NCBI GenBank assembly: GCA_016081115.2
Contig: CM071930.1
Coordinates: forward strand, 4,941,419 to 5,005,418
DNA: 64,000 bases
DNA from: Rehmannia glutinosa
Lineage: Eukaryota > Streptophyta > Magnoliopsida > Lamiales > Orobanchaceae
Reading direction: 5' to 3'
In this document: positions 11,601 through 24,800 of the stretch, one piece after another
Numbering within the stretch: position 1 is the stretch's first letter
Layout of the letters: each line of letters opens with the position of its first letter
The notes under the pieces: generated by a model
The model's input: the letters and a program-made list of their open reading frames with translations, nothing else
Told to the model about the DNA's origin: nothing
The model's database searches: none
Program-made: the position numbers and the translations under genes

Positions 11601-13004
11601 TGTTCACTTGGTTTTATAACATTGATTTGGGCTTCCTAGATTTGAGTTTTGTGTTGTTTTTGAGTATTTTGAGTCATTTGAGTAGCCAAGTCATGTTGAG
11701 AGCCAATTATATTGAGTTTATAGTTATAGTAATGAATCGGGTATCAAAAGAAGTACAAACAAGCAAACAACGAGAGATTGATTTGAAGAAACGCCCAAAC
11801 GCTGGCCAAATTTCCATTCGGCAGCGTTTCGTATTTTGGCCATAACTATATCTACAAAATTGATATTGAGATGATTCAAGTGGCTATGGAAAGCTAAGAG
11901 ATAGAGCTACAGCTTTGATGAAGGGATCAAAATCAAATTCGGACTGTGTTGGGCACTAAAATCGGGCGGGCGCTGCAGCGCCCGGTCCCGGGCGCCGCAG
12001 TGCCCATGGGCGGAATTTTCTATGTTCCTCCACCTTTTTCTTGAACTTTTGAGGGGATATAAATAGAAGATGGGAGCCTTGATCTAGGGTATGAAGGAGG
12101 CTGAGAATACACCCAAGAACACAAAAAATACATTAACTTCATCAAGGAAGAACCAAGGGAAGAATCGGGTCGAATCGAAGCTTGAGGATTGAAGATCAAT
12201 CGAGAGATTATCCATTTCCCTAAGTTTTCTCATTCTTTGTGCTTTAATCTTTCATTTTAGCTTGTCATGAATATGAACAATTTGTCTATGGGTTGTTTAT
12301 TTGTAATGAGTAGCTAAACTTCTTGTGATTTTCGGGTTTTGGAAGTAGATTAATTGAACTCTTGTTGAATGTTTTAATCTTAGTTGAAGTTATTGTCTTG
12401 AAGCTTATTTGAGTACTTTGTTCTTATTCTTGTTTTATCATTTGGCCAATGATTTAACTTGTTTGATATATTGATTCATAATTCAAGAGATGAGTTTCAA
12501 TATTAGATCTTGAGTATTTGACATGAATATTTGCATAATCGAGAGGTTTGTGAATATTTGTGAGGATATTTGATCTTTTGTGCACTTGGGAGTTGTGTAT
12601 CTTATGTTGAGTAGAGATGCTAGCATAGATATTTCAATCTACACTTTATATACATCTCGAGAGAGAGGATAAAATACCGTTGTGATCGTCTTATAGGTGT
12701 ATTGATGATAACTTTGGCTTTGATTAAATTGGACAACAAGAGGAATATTAATTGAAACCATAACCCGGGAATCCATTTCATTCCCTTGATAATTCCATTA
12801 TTATTCTCATCTTGTGTTTTTGTGGTTATTCTTGTCTTTACTTCCATAAACAATCATCCAATATCGATCGTCTAAATAAAAATAAGTCTATTTTAGTTCA
12901 ATACTTATCACATTAATTTATTAGTCTCTGTGGATACGACCTTGGTTACCCTATTCTATAAACTACACCGTACACTTGCGGTGAAGCTAAAAATAAGGCG
13001 AACA
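11601..13004 (+). mobile_element. Gypsy-type solo LTR inserted in the copia pol gene
   Basis: 1404 bp starting TGTTCACTTGG and ending AAGGCGAACA, flanked by a perfect 5-bp duplication GGATG (11596-11600 and 13005-13009). No internal domain is present, so it is a solo LTR left by LTR-LTR recombination. The 3' end with TACACTTGCGGTG is typical of Ty3/gypsy-type U5 regions in plants. A GC-rich block at 11966-12006 contains the 16-bp palindrome GGGCGCTGCAGCGCCC. A TATA-like GGATATAAATAGAAG lies at 12055-12069. It is younger than the host copia element. Confidence 0.93.
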
Positions 13005-14187
13005 GGATGTTAAATCCGCTTTCTTAAATGGTTTTATTCAAGAAAAAGTCTATGTAAAACAACCTCCGGGGTTTGAAACTTTTTCTAGGCCTAATGATGT
13101 TTATAAACTTAAAAAGGTCTTGTATGGTTTAAAGCAAGCACCCCGTGCGTGGTATGATAGACTTAGCTCGTTTCTTTTGCAAAATGGTTTTACAAGAGGT
13201 AAAGTTGATACTACTCTCTTTGTTTTGGAAAAAGGGCAAGATTGTTTACTTGTGCAAATTTATGTTGATGATATCATCTTTGGTGCTACTAATGAATCTT
13301 TGTGCAAGAAATTTTCTAAGTTAGTGCAAGGAGAATTTGAGATGAGTATGATGGGAGAGCTCAACTTCTTCCTTGGGCTTCAAATTAAACAATGCCAAGA
13401 AGGTATATACATTTCGCAATCAAAATATACAAAGGAACTTTTGAAAAAGTTCGGCATTGAAGAAGGAAGAACCGTGTCTACCCCTATGGCAACTAATGTC
13501 AAAATTGACAAAGATGAAAAAGGCAAGTCCGTGGATGAATCAAAGTATCGAGGTATGATTGACAGTTTACTTTATTTAACCGCTAGTAGACCGGACATTC
13601 TTCATGCCGTATGCCTATGTGCTCATTTTCAAAGCAATCCCAAAGAATCTCATATGAGTGTCGTTAAAAGGATTTTTCGATATTTGAAAGACACTATTCA
13701 ATATGGTTTATTTTATCCAAAGAATGAAAAATTTTCTCTTAAAGGTTATAGTGATTCGGATTATGCGGGAAATATTGATGATCGGAAAAGTACTTCCGGA
13801 TCATATCAATTTTTAGGCGATTGCCTAGATTCTTGATTTTCAAAGAAGCAAAATTGTGTTTCACTTTCAACGGCCGAAGCCGAATATATTTCCGTAACTT
13901 TTTTTTGTACTCAACTTCTTTGGATGAAACAAACCTTAGCGGATTACAAATGCTCTTTTGAAAATGTTCCTATCTTTTGTGATAATATATCTGCTATAAA
14001 TATTGCTCAAAACCCGGTTCATCATAACCGTACTAAACATATTGAGATTCAACATCATTTTCTAAGGGATTGTGTTTCTAAACGAAAAATTGAGATATCT
14101 TTCGTACCTTCTCAAGATCAATTAGCGGACATTTTTACAAAACCGCTATCTTCCGAGACTTTTAAGCGCCGATACGAGCTCTATTAG
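13005..14187 (+). pseudogene. copia reverse transcriptase C-terminal part and RNase H
   Basis: Resumes exactly where the solo LTR cut it: KSAFLNGFIQEKVYVKQPPGF, then LYGLKQAPRAWYDRL, and the catalytic YVDD box in LLVQIYVDDIIFG (about 13250-13285). RNase H follows with YSDSDYAGNIDDRKSTSG, a W-to-stop change (TGA at about 13834), then LSTAEAEYIS, and the C-terminal FVPSQDQLADIFTKPL at about 14101-14148. The domain order is complete, but at least one nonsense change and the insertion inactivate it. Confidence 0.94.
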
Positions 14188-15391
14188 GCATAATGCATAT
14201 TGAATGAGGTTTACGTTTGCATTTTGCATGTTTTTAAACTTAGGGGCGAAAAATCAGATTTTTGGTTGAAAATTCGGATTTTGGAAAATCGACAAGACAT
14301 GGGTGATCGAAGGAAGAGGGCAACCGATCGTCCTCGACGCGTCGACCGTCGCCCTCAACAATGACCGACGCCCATAGCAATTTTATGGATTAAAACCGTT
14401 TTGTCTTCATACTTAGTCATATTACCTCATTTTTGCCATTTTTCGTCCCTTTTGCCAAATACACACAATTTTCACTCAAAATTTGTTTTCATGCATACAT
14501 TTCATGTCTTGGACTTAATATAGCTCGATTATCATCATCATTGCTCATCTTTACCGATTGAATGATAAGAATTTTACTTCCTTTGCTCAATTGGGTTGAA
14601 CCCTTGAGTTCTTGGCTTTCTTAAAAATTTCTTGATGTAATTATCATATGATCATGATGAGCTTATTTATTATGATGTATTGTATTGTGTTTGGTATGAT
14701 TTGATGATGAAAAGTTTTGGCTTGATTCATTTATAAGGGCTTTATACAACTTCTTTTATTTTTCACGCCCACAACGTGTTCGATGAAATGTCACAATGAA
14801 AATTTCAACCCCTACACGACTCTCTTACTTTCAAATGTCTTAAATACTTATTGAGATCATGTCTTGGCAATCAAAACGAGCTTATGGATTTTTCATGATA
14901 CATTTCTCCCATTTCTTTGGTCTCTAAGCCTAATTTTTTTCAAGGGGTGATAAATCGTATCTTTGGCGCACTTTGATATACTTGTACAATGTTTTTATTA
15001 TCCTAACATTCTTTTTGATGATTCCAAAGGGGGAGAAATAGGAAATTGGCTCGTTAGCTCAAAGAAGCTAATAAAAGCTCGACATAAAAGCTATAAGCTA
15101 TGGCTTCTTAAAGCCAAGTATACCTAGTCCATAGCTTGTATTATACTTAATTGCAATGGATTTTGAGTATTTTGACAGGGGGAGCCTCTTAGCTCATGAT
15201 GTTTATGTGTATCTCGTAATAGCTTGAAATAACTTGTGCTTATAGCTTATGCAATACTTCTTATTGATGTGCTTATTGATAGGGAGAGCTATTTATAAAA
15301 TGTTTTTAAACGGATAGTTTTCTCATAAAACTGGAAAATTGGTTTGTTTTCAAAATCATCCTCGTGAAAATTGTTTTGGTTTGTAATCATC
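14188..15391 (+). other. copia untranslated region between pol and 3' LTR
   Basis: About 1.2 kb of non-coding element sequence. It contains purine-rich AAAGGGGGAGAAAT near 15026 and ACAGGGGGAGCC near 15176, possible secondary polypurine tracts, and a GC-rich patch with GACGCGTCGACCGTCG near 14336-14351. No extra gene is seen. Confidence 0.7.
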
Positions 15392-15405
15392 AAAAAGGGG
15401 GAGTT
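15392..15405 (+). other. Polypurine tract of the copia element
   Basis: AAAAAGGGGGAG followed by TT directly before the 3' LTR start TGTTAG, the expected site of plus-strand DNA priming. Confidence 0.85.
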
Positions 15406-16658
15406 TGTTAGATAAATGTTTTTATCATGATTTTGATGATTTTGTTCAAATGAGTTTTTAAACCAAAACAATGTCCCTAAATGTTGTCTAAATACTTCCG
15501 ATCGATTTAAAATGTTTTTACTATTTTTCGAGTATTTTTTGGAGTTTATTTTCGATAAAAAAATTGGACAACACTTTTGTTTCAGTCGACCGGCCGCCCC
15601 ATATAGGCAACCTCGCACTGAGTTGAGTTTTGAAACGAAAAAAAGGGACGAGGAGAAATCGGGGAGGCGCGACCTGGTCGACCCAAATGGTCGACCGTAG
15701 GGGCAACCTGGCCGACCCCCGGCGACCGGCACTGGGAATGCCCTCTCAAGTGCGGATCTGTTTCGCTTTTTAAACACCCCCAACCGGTCAAGATCAAGGC
15801 GACGGTCGAACCCCTCCGACCGGTCCCCCGTAAAAATCACACCAAACTCATTTTAATCTTATCTCTGCGCGACCGTAGAACCCCCTGCTTTATCAAAGAA
15901 ACTATCCGTTGCATTTTCGAGAGAGCTTTTCCCTAATTTGTGGGATTGATTTCTAACAACTATAATCTTGATTTTAAATGGTTTCTTTTGCAGCAAATCA
16001 CTCCCCAAAGAGGAGCCTATGTCTGGAAATCAAGCCAAGACCTCTCCTATAAATAGAGGCTTCATTCAAACAACAAGACACAACACATTACACAAGCAAA
16101 AGAGCATACAAGCAAACACTTTCATAAATCTTGTTGTATTAGCCTAAGCACTTGCACTTCTTTGAGGTCTAGGCTTTCAATTCTTGATTACACTTGTACT
16201 CATATTGTATTATTCATTATTGAGTTGTAATATTGATTTTGGTCATCATTCAACACAAGACATCCTTGTGAGTATTCTTGTGGTAAGAATACACTTGGGT
16301 GATCTAGGTGATAGGTGTTTGGAAAGTGTGGTACTCTTCAAAGGTGGTGAAGGAAGATTGTGGTAATCTCCTTGAAGGTGTTGTAAGAGGGTTGTGGTAA
16401 TCCTCAAGGTGTTGTTGTATTAATTTTGGTAATTAATAAAATATTTTTTTCTTTTTGAAATCCATCCCGGATATACTGGGGTGGTAGAGGATTAGGCCCT
16501 AAGTGGGTTGAACCTCTATAAATCGACGAGTGTTGTTTAATTTCCGCATTTACATTCTCGTCTTTGCTTGATTATTCAAAAAAGAGGGCAAAATATGATA
16601 AACCGAGATAATCTATTCACCCTCCCCTCTAGATTATCGTAGCCACTTGGACTAACAC
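15406..16658 (+). repeat. 3' LTR of the copia element
   Basis: 1253 bp, matching the 5' LTR along its length, with a TATA box TATAAATA at about 16048-16055. It is about 40 bp longer, mainly through extra GC-rich sequence near 15670-15730 with the palindrome GGTCGACC repeated. Confidence 0.95.
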
Positions 16659-17116
16659 TCCTATGCTTAGTAGTATTATTTGTTTGAGAAATCCCCTTAG
16701 ATACATTCATTTATGATTGAAAGATGACCCCTAATCTGTATTCAAAACATTTGAGAGAGTATTTATTGTCCCGAGCTAAGGGAATACAATCTTGGCATGT
16801 TCAGGTCGTTTAAGTAGTTTTATTTCATTTATATATTAATTCGACCCCTCTCATAATCTTAAGGATAACGATTTCGGTCCGACCCACGCTAACCTGCCTT
16901 AGCCCACCCATTTGGATCACCCACTCAGTGATCCGCGATAGATATGGGTATCGAGCAAATTTATTTTTTAATACACTTTAATATATATATTGCATATATA
17001 ATATATATTATAATATAATTTTATGTATTTACTGTTATATCTATTATTTATAAATTGATAATGACAACTTTTGTAAAAAATATTATAAATATATTATAAA
17101 TATATATTTACAAATA
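16659..17116. other. Intergenic, fragment of a GGGCC-type miniature element
   Basis: Up to about 16857 nothing is recognised. From about 16858 the sequence (AAGGATAACGATTTCGG, CGACCCACGC, then a long A/T tract with TATATATTATAA) resembles one end of the element at 45246-45634. It appears cut by the insertion at 17117. Confidence 0.4.
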
Positions 17117-18012
17117 GGGAAAATAAGATTTTTTGTCCTGTAAGTTGGACCTTTTTGGGAATTAATCCTCTAAATTGTCACATTTATGTTTTAGTCCTTT
17201 AACTTTCAAGTTTCTAGATATTCAGTCCTTTAACTTTCAAATTTTCTTGATATTCAATGCTTTGACTTAGCAATTTTACTTTTGGTCCTATAACTTTACA
17301 GATTTTAGAAATTTAGTCTTATAACTTAACAATAATTAAATTTAACTAATTTATTAAAAGGTTAGTATCCACACTTCACCTTTTCTTATAGGATCAAAAG
17401 TAAAATAATTAAATTTTAATTTTTGAAAACTAATTAAATTATAAAAGTAATTAAAAATTAAATTAATTTGATTAATAAAAAAAATTAAATATATAGAAAT
17501 TTCTTAAATAATTAACGAATTTTAGGAAAATTAAAATAATTACATCAAATTAGTAAATTAAGAATAAATTATCATATTCATATAATTAACCTTTGGTGAG
17601 GAGAATTATCTTCAAGAAATGGATCTGGACTAGTGTACAAGATGCATTTATTTCATAAGGTTTAAAAATAATGCTTGAAATATTTTTAAAAAATAATTAA
17701 ATTAAAAAATGATTAATTATTTTTTAAAAAAGTTAAATATTAATTAAAATTATTTAATTTTAAAAATAAAATTTAGTTAAGAAATAAATTTTAATAAACT
17801 AATTAAATTTAACTATTATTAAGTTATAGGAAAAAAGTTATAGGACCAAATTTCTGAAATATGTTATTTATAGGACCAAAAATAAAATTGCTAAGTTAAT
17901 GGACTGAATATCTAGAATCTTGAAAGTTAAAAGACTAAAACATGAATGTGACAATTTAGAGGATTGATTCTCAAAAAGGTCCAACTTACATGATTAAAAA
18001 TTATATTTTCCC
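17117..18012. mobile_element. MULE-type miniature element with about 200-bp inverted repeats
   Basis: Starts GGGAAAATAAGATTTTTTGTCC and ends with its imperfect complement (ATTATATTTTCCC). The two ends remain alignable for roughly 200 bp, through TTTTAGTCCTTTAACTTTCAAG on one side and its complement on the other. It is flanked by a 9-bp duplication TTACAAATA/TCACAAATA (17108-17116, 18013-18021; one mismatch). The interior is almost pure A/T and non-coding. Confidence 0.85.
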
Positions 18013-18335
18013 TCACAAATAAAGTATGAATAGGTTTGGAAATGCGATTAGTAAGTTATGAAAGAAGTGAAAAATTAGTAACCTCTAAGAGGTTAAAAAT
18101 GTCTTTTTTTTTAAAAAAAAAACGTAGTATTCTGGTGGAATGAGTAAAACAAATGCATTTTCTCATTTTTCAAACGAAAATGATACAAAGATTTTTCCCG
18201 AAAATAAAACTAAACGAGGTCATAGTGAACATAACTTGTTCTCATATTAGAATGTGACCCATGTTTAAGAAAACTGCTAGAGAACAAAATATTAAAACAT
18301 CAGAATTGACATCAAACTGAGTCCCACTATTTACA
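18013..18335. other. Intergenic, nothing recognised
   Basis: About 320 bp between the miniature element and the LINE. No gene or repeat structure is seen. Confidence 0.5.
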
Positions 18336-21300
18336 TATGCTTGGTTATCAATGGTAATATCTCTCGTGATTCAGCAGAAATTGGTCCTCATATCATTAAT
18401 TTTTATAAGGATCTCTTCGTGGTCCCTGATCGTATCAATGTGGATTTTTCTCTAATTGATCGTATTATTTCTTCGATGATTTTCGATTCCGACAATCATG
18501 CCTTAATTTCCATCCTTGATGGTTTGGAAATTCGGAATGCTGTCTTTGATTTGGGTTCGGATAGTTCCCCAGGGCCTGATGGTTTAATGGAGTCTTTTAT
18601 CAAAGTTGCTGGGATATTATTGCGAGTGAAGTGATGGCTGCGGTCCATCACTTTTTTGCGACGGGTATTCTACCTCCTGGCCTCAATTCTAGTTTCATGA
18701 TTTTTATCTCTAAGACCAAAGATGCTATGGTGATTGAGGATTTCAGACCTATTGTTATGAGTAATTTTCTTTTTAAAGTTATTACCAAGATTCTGACTAA
18801 TAAGTTTGGTATTATTCTTGCGAAGATCCTCTCACCCACTCAGTTTGGCTTCATTCCCGGGCATATATTCATGACTGCATTGCGGTGGTCTCGGAAGGGT
18901 TTGATATTTTGTAGGGCCATCGAGATAGTAACATGATTATCAAAATTGACATCAGAAAAGCTTTTGACACTTTGAGTTGGGATCTTCTACTTCATGTTCT
19001 TCGTCGGTTTGGGTTTTTTGATATGTTCATCTCTTAGATTTCGGTTATTCTTCACTCGGCTTGATTTTTATTCTTATTAACTAATGCCTACAGGTTACTT
19101 TGAGTGTGTAAGAGGCGTCCGAAAGGGAGATCCCTCATTTCCCTTGCTTTTCTGTATTGCAGAAGAGGTCTTGGGTTGTGCCATTGCCTACTCGATTTCA
19201 GAGCAGTTACTTACTCTTTTGGTGTAGCCTAGGCAGATAAACTTCCCATTGAGTATTCTTTATGCTGACGATATTGTGTTCCTTTGCAAATGCACTACTT
19301 CCAATTCTGGTCAAGTGTTTCAGATTCTCGGCCAATATGCCTCCATGTCAGGAGAGGTCTTTAATCCGACTAAGTCCAAGGTAGTTTTTGGTAATGGGGT
19401 TCCCCCTTATATTCAGGGTCAGATTCAGCAGCTCATGATTATTAATATGGGCAGTCTTCCTACCACATACCTTGGGGTTCTAATCTTTAAAGGGGCACCC
19501 AAGTCCAATGTTTTACAGCCGATTCTTGATAAGATCTTATTGTAATTTAAACGCTGGAAAGGGACTTCTTTATCTATGGCCGAACGCATTTGTCTAGTCA
19601 ATTCAGTTATCACCTGTTCTTTTGTTCACATTATGCTCGTTTACAAATGGCCGATTTCCATGTTTAAGAATATGGAAAAGGCTATGCGTAATTTTATTTG
19701 GACTGGGTACATTCTTATGAAGGATTTGTGGTCAATTGGGATAAATGTTGCATGCCGTGCGAGGATGGTGATCTTGGCATCCGTTCCATTATTACTGCTA
19801 ACAAGACTTTCTTGATGAAAATGGGATGAAAAGTTCTTAATTATGATTTGTGGTCAACACCACACTTCGTAGTTAGTTTTTCTTGGCTGATGGCTCTATG
19901 CGTCATTATTCTTACCATCCTCTATCTTGGCTAGGAGTCGCCTAGTAATTGAGGATTGTATGGCAGCTTCTAGATAGATTCCTGGATATGAATCAAAAGT
20001 GTTGTTTTGGTTGGATGATTGATTGGGTTATTCTATTGCCAACAGAATTGGCATTCCCATTAGCATCGCCACAATTTTCAGCAAAGTATCTCGGATTTGT
20101 TCTTCAATGATTCCTAACATTTCACTATATCTTTTGTGGATAACTATTTGGATATCATCAGGGATATTGTTCGGTTCCCTATGGCGCCTCACTCTTTGGA
20201 TGAACGAGTTTGGACTCACTCGTTGGATGGGAATGTTTCATCCAAGGTGGCTTACTCTCATCTTCGGCATTCACTTCCGGTGGTTCTCTGGGGTTCCTGG
20301 ATTTGGTCCCTTTATACCCCGACCTAGCAATCTATTGTGGTTTGGCGAGCGATTCACAACCGCCTCACAGTTTTGGATATTCTTAGACTTAGGGCTTTCA
20401 TTGGGCCTACAACCTGTTGCTTTTGTCTTTCACACACTTATTCTATTGATCATCTTTTTATTTCGTGTGCCTTTGCAGGGAACCTCTGGGCTTGGATTTT
20501 TAGTTCTTTTGAGATTAATTATCATGTTTCTCACAATTTTAACGACTTTCTGGTCCAGGCTATAAATATTCGACTAAGTAACTAGCTCTCTTTCTTATGG
20601 CGGGCGGCGATTATCTCCTGTGTTTGGCTTATTTGGCATATCCGCAACGACATCATTTTCAACGACAATGTTTGGTCTAGTGAAGCGGCCTTGATTCAAC
20701 TCCAAGCTATTCTCATTGAGTCTTCTACTTTGGATCAGAATTGCATGAATAATACTTAGCCGGATCTACTTTGCCTTAGGCGCCTAAAGGTGTCAGGGCA
20801 TCCCAAATGGATTAAGGTTAATACAGATGGATGTGCTTTGGGCTTTCCTGGTCTTTGCACGGTGGCTAGAGTCTTTCATATGCACATAGGTTTTTTCAGA
20901 GGTTGCTTTGTTGAGCAATGTGGTATAGGTTATGCTTTTGAGGCGGAGCTTTTGTCAACAATAATGGCTATCTCCTTTGCCTTTCATAAAGGATAACGTA
21001 AACTTTGGTTGGAGTCAGATTCTTTCCAGAATCTAGACTCGGTCCCTGGGCGCTTTCTGAGACAATGGCGCTACACCCTTCATCTTTTATCTCAGATGGA
21101 GTTTGTGGTTTCTCACATTTATCGGGAAGGAAACAAAGTGGCAGACTGTCTTAGCAAGCTTTAGGGTACTTCCAATTAGTGGGATTCTCCACCTCCGGAT
21201 ATCCTTATCGAAGATTATGTTGGAAGATCTCAGTATAGATTTGTTAGATAATTCTGTTATATTTTATTTTTGTGGTGTGACCGTCTTCTCTGGCTCCTTA

Positions 21301-21455
21301 TGGTTTAAATTTTTCTTCTGGGGGTACTCTTTTTCCTTCCAAGGGTTTTACCTTGGAAGGTTTTAACGAGGCCCAAACTTTAAGCTATCTGATCGGCTTG
21401 TGATCAGGACCTACATTTTCTTTTCTTTATATATACTTCCATTTATTCAACAAAA
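18336..21455 (+). pseudogene. 5'-truncated LINE (reverse transcriptase and RNase H), decayed
   Basis: The reading passes through several frames. It opens with a LINE pre-RT segment (EIGPHIINFYKDLF, about 18380), then reverse transcriptase blocks DFRPIVMSNFLFKVITKIL (about 18738), the catalytic box ILYADDIVFLC (about 19255), YASMSGEVFNPTKSKVVFG, and LSMAERICLVNSVI (about 19570). A zinc-binding-reverse-transcriptase tail (VWRAIHNRLTVLDIL, CCFCL, DHLFISCAFA, about 20338-20490) follows, then an RNase H-like domain (WIKVNTDGCALG, about 20808; HIYREGNKVADCLSKL, about 21115-21165). An A-rich tail (CAACAAAAAAAAG) ends it near 21459. The endonuclease is missing and there are many stops and frameshifts. 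Confidence 0.9.
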
Positions 21456-23960
21456 AAAAGTCTATTCTTCTTAATTAACTTAGTTGTCCATAACTTGTTT
21501 GTAGGTGGACTACTTGTCAGTTCAATATTTATGTCAAGTTCATGCCCTTACAAAATTCTTATCAAAAAGAAAACCGGGGGATCTAGTCCTACTAAATTCA
21601 TTATGTCATCATCAAAATTTATGCAATATTTTTCTAACAGTAGATAAGTTTCATAGAGATAATCTTCTTCAAATAATAAGTTATTTCTTTGAAATTCACA
21701 ATAATATCTATACCAAAGTTTATCAATTACTCTGTTGATGTTAATGTTAGTAATGCATTAGTTTTTGTAGTTTTATACACTATTTCTCTCAAAATTAGTG
21801 AAGAATTAATGTTGTCATATTTGAATGAATAATTTACAAAAAAATATGGTGTTATAGTAACTCAATATATTGTTTGTTAAATATTGACTTTCCATGTTAT
21901 TTTTAATCAACATATATTCACTTTCTTACTCGAACAATTAATAAAAAAAGGAAAATTCGAGTGAACTGATGGCCAAACAACATATATATAGAATGGACAT
22001 TAATTTCACAAAAGATTTATAAGTAAAAATCAATGTATTGTGATATATCTGAAAAGAAGTGTTACCGTTTAATTCCGTTCAATAATTTTATTAGTTTTAA
22101 AGTATTGCAAAGCTAATGGAATAATTTATAACTGAAAATTTTATTATTTTCTGTATATGTATTTATAATAATAATAACAAACCTATTTTCAAAATTGTTT
22201 TTCGCCCATTTGTACTAGCTAATTTTTTTTGATAGTCAATGATCAACCTTCATTCAGTTCGACAGCTGAAATTATATTTTTTTAAAAATAAATATCACTT
22301 TTTAACTGCTGCAAAATTGACTCACTGATTTTATATTTTCTTAATTAATAATATAATCCTAATTTTATGGCAATCACATTTGTAATACTTGCCGAAATTC
22401 TTCTTATCTTACAAAATATCAATTTAAATAATAGTAACTTCCGATTCTTTCTAAATCAGTTTATAACATTTGTCAAATTTATGAATGATTCTACAATTAG
22501 ATCTTGGTCCTGTTGAGTATGGTCCATATGGATTGATATGAATACAAGTAAGTACCTGATTATTAGAGTACTGGATTGATATTGAGTACGGATTGATATG
22601 ACTATTTGACCCAAACCATTAGGCTGGTAAAGTCGGCCCAACTCTGTCATTTCATGTGTCTTCAAAATAGCGACCCAATGGAATTTCGGCGATAATAGAA
22701 TTTCGACATCCCAACCCGTTTTTATCTTTGGACGAGTGGGCCGCTACTGAGCCGACTCATTGTGACAACTCTACTGATTATTAAAATAGCCCGTTTGAAT
22801 ATGATGGTACTCTGAAAGTAATTTGAAATTGATTACATGTATGTATGTATTGGCAATAAGCATGTTTCACCAATGGTAATGAATAATATAACATTATTGA
22901 CCAATGTGATATATAGTCTTTAGATATAATACCATGTGTGATAGTGATATAAATAACGTATTCATAAGATAATAAATAGACAAATATTTACAAATATAAT
23001 CTTTTTTTTTATACATAAAAGATACATATCACACACTCAAACGTACATAATCATTATTTTGAAAAAATACATAATCATATACATATATTCATAAGATATA
23101 ATTTATAAAATATTTGAATTATACAAAGCAGTACTTTTAACTTATAAATTCAAATTATAATTGAACTACATGCCTCAGGACATATGATACTCTTAGTCTT
23201 ATCATTCAGTTATAATTATAATTGAACAATTGAATTATATGATTCATGATATAAGCTAAGTCACAATAGATGATTTTGTTGTAAGCTATGTCATAATAAG
23301 ATGAAAATGAAATTCGAAATTAAGGAATAGTTTTCAAATAAAACCAAATACTAAAATTCATAAATAATTTTATATATTAAAATCGAGAATAAATTTTCAC
23401 ATCATAAATAGACTTGATGTTAATATTAATTCAATAACAAAATCGTTTTGAATACCCCCTGCTTGCTCACACTCATTGAGCTAAAAATGATAGGCGGGTC
23501 AGATAATGATCTTTTCTGATGGGATGAGTCAGTTTTTAAAAAAACTCATTCTCTATTAGTGGATATCTTCTACCAAGTTTGACAAATTTTAATAATTTAA
23601 CAAGTTTTCCGAAATGTAAGTTTAATTTGTATTTCCTTTGCATAATTTGAGTAATAATACTTTTCTTGACCCCTCATTTTGATGAGTGTTCCAAATTAGT
23701 AAAGTAGCTATGACACATATAGATGTTCGTGATGTTACTTTTTTCATAGAGGTAAGGATAAGTTTTCTTTTATCTTTAATTTTTTGCTTCTATATGATAC
23801 TTGAATCATTTAGTAAGAATTTAAACTTTTATAGGCTGAGATCTGTTGGCTTGTAAAAGAGCCTTCGTCGATTCTTCTTGTCCGTGATAAAAAATCGACA
23901 TGTTTTATCTACAACACACAAATTATATATATAGTGTATTTTCACATTACTATATAGATT
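21456..23960. other. Intergenic, no gene seen
   Basis: A+T-rich. Around 22515-22785 base composition is more even and ends GTGACAACTCTACTGA, which resembles the terminal repeat of the GGGCC-rich hAT-like elements elsewhere in the window. A matching left end was not found. Small direct repeats of GGATTGATATGA occur at about 22530-22605. Confidence 0.45.
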
Positions 23961-24800
23961 TTTTATTGGTCATCTTGGTTTTTTAGATGTGTTTTTATTT
24001 TCTGATTGTTGTTATGAATTTCTTGTTGTCACGACCATGTATGTAGACCAAAGATTTGAATGGCACTTGGGCTCACAAGATCAAGGCAAGAGCTTATTGA
24101 TTGCCTCCCCTCAGTATAAGCTTCCTCGTTTTGCGAGAGATGATGAATCTATTAATAATGACCAAAAAGGTATTGTCGAATAGCTATCCTAATGCGTTTG
24201 AATACATAAAGAAGTTCGGCTATATTCGAAGAATATCCGTATGTAGACAAATTTCAAAAGGGCAAGCAAATTACACTAGATCCCGTGAGTGGATATTATA
24301 TTGTCTAGAATTACTTTTATTTGTAGTTTTTGTATTTCAATATTTATATATTAAATTTGACTTTGTGCTTGAGTTTCAAGATTTCCGTCTCGGACTTTGG
24401 AAAGATTACATTTGACAAAGCCACTAGTGCTACTTCTAGTCATGAGTGGATGGTTGAACAATTGTGTAAGCAACCGCCATCGGATGTATTATTGTCGACA
24501 ACCGCCGTTTTTAGGAGATGGAATCCTGTGATCGAGTGTCTCATACGTACAACTCTTTTTTTTAATTAGTGGTATTATCAAAATTTTCACTTTTAAATAC
24601 AATTAATAGTGAATTTCAATGTTATCAGAATGGTGTTTATCATGGACCGACGAAACATGAGCAAATAGTAATTGATAAGGCCAAGACCACCCCTGAGAAA
24701 CTTGCGCTTGGAATTGGAAAACACGCCGTCACACACGCTTGGCCTTTAAGACCATTTTTCATCATCTCATGGGATAAAAAGACACAACATCGTACATATT
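23961..24800 (+). other. Unrecognised region with short open frames
   Basis: Several short open frames (about 64-104 residues) lie in succession with more even base composition. One includes VSDFGKITFD (about 24375-24405), which superficially resembles a kinase DFG loop. Another (24569-24811) reads NGVYHGPTKHEQIVIDKAKT. None shows a complete domain, and no consistent exon-intron model could be built. They may be relics of a retrotransposon internal region, because an LTR-like sequence follows directly. Confidence 0.3.

Larger units (their letters stand above)
6852..16658 (+). mobile_element. Full-length Ty1/copia retrotransposon, decayed and interrupted
   Basis: Two long direct repeats (LTRs) both start TGTTAGATAA and end GGACTAACA. 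They are flanked by the perfect 5-bp duplication CTCCT (6847-6851 and 16659-16663). In order are the 5' LTR, tRNA-Met primer-binding site, gag, protease, integrase, reverse transcriptase, RNase H, a long untranslated stretch, a polypurine tract and the 3' LTR. Integrase before reverse transcriptase is the copia order. The coding region has several stops and frameshifts, and a gypsy-type solo LTR sits in the reverse transcriptase. The two LTRs differ by many substitutions and by indels, so the insertion is not recent. Confidence 0.96.

Noticed and set aside
15289..15840. 183-residue open frame across the 3' LTR, and similar frames in the 5' LTR
   Set aside because: Lies antisense in the LTR, spans its boundary, and is not conserved between the two LTR copies.
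17400..17800. Possible replication origin or matrix attachment region from extreme A/T content
   Set aside because: It is simply the interior of a bounded MULE-type miniature element, with no independent evidence.
24370..24410. Protein kinase activation loop (SDFGK)
   Set aside because: A single short match without the HRD, APE or glycine-loop motifs nearby.
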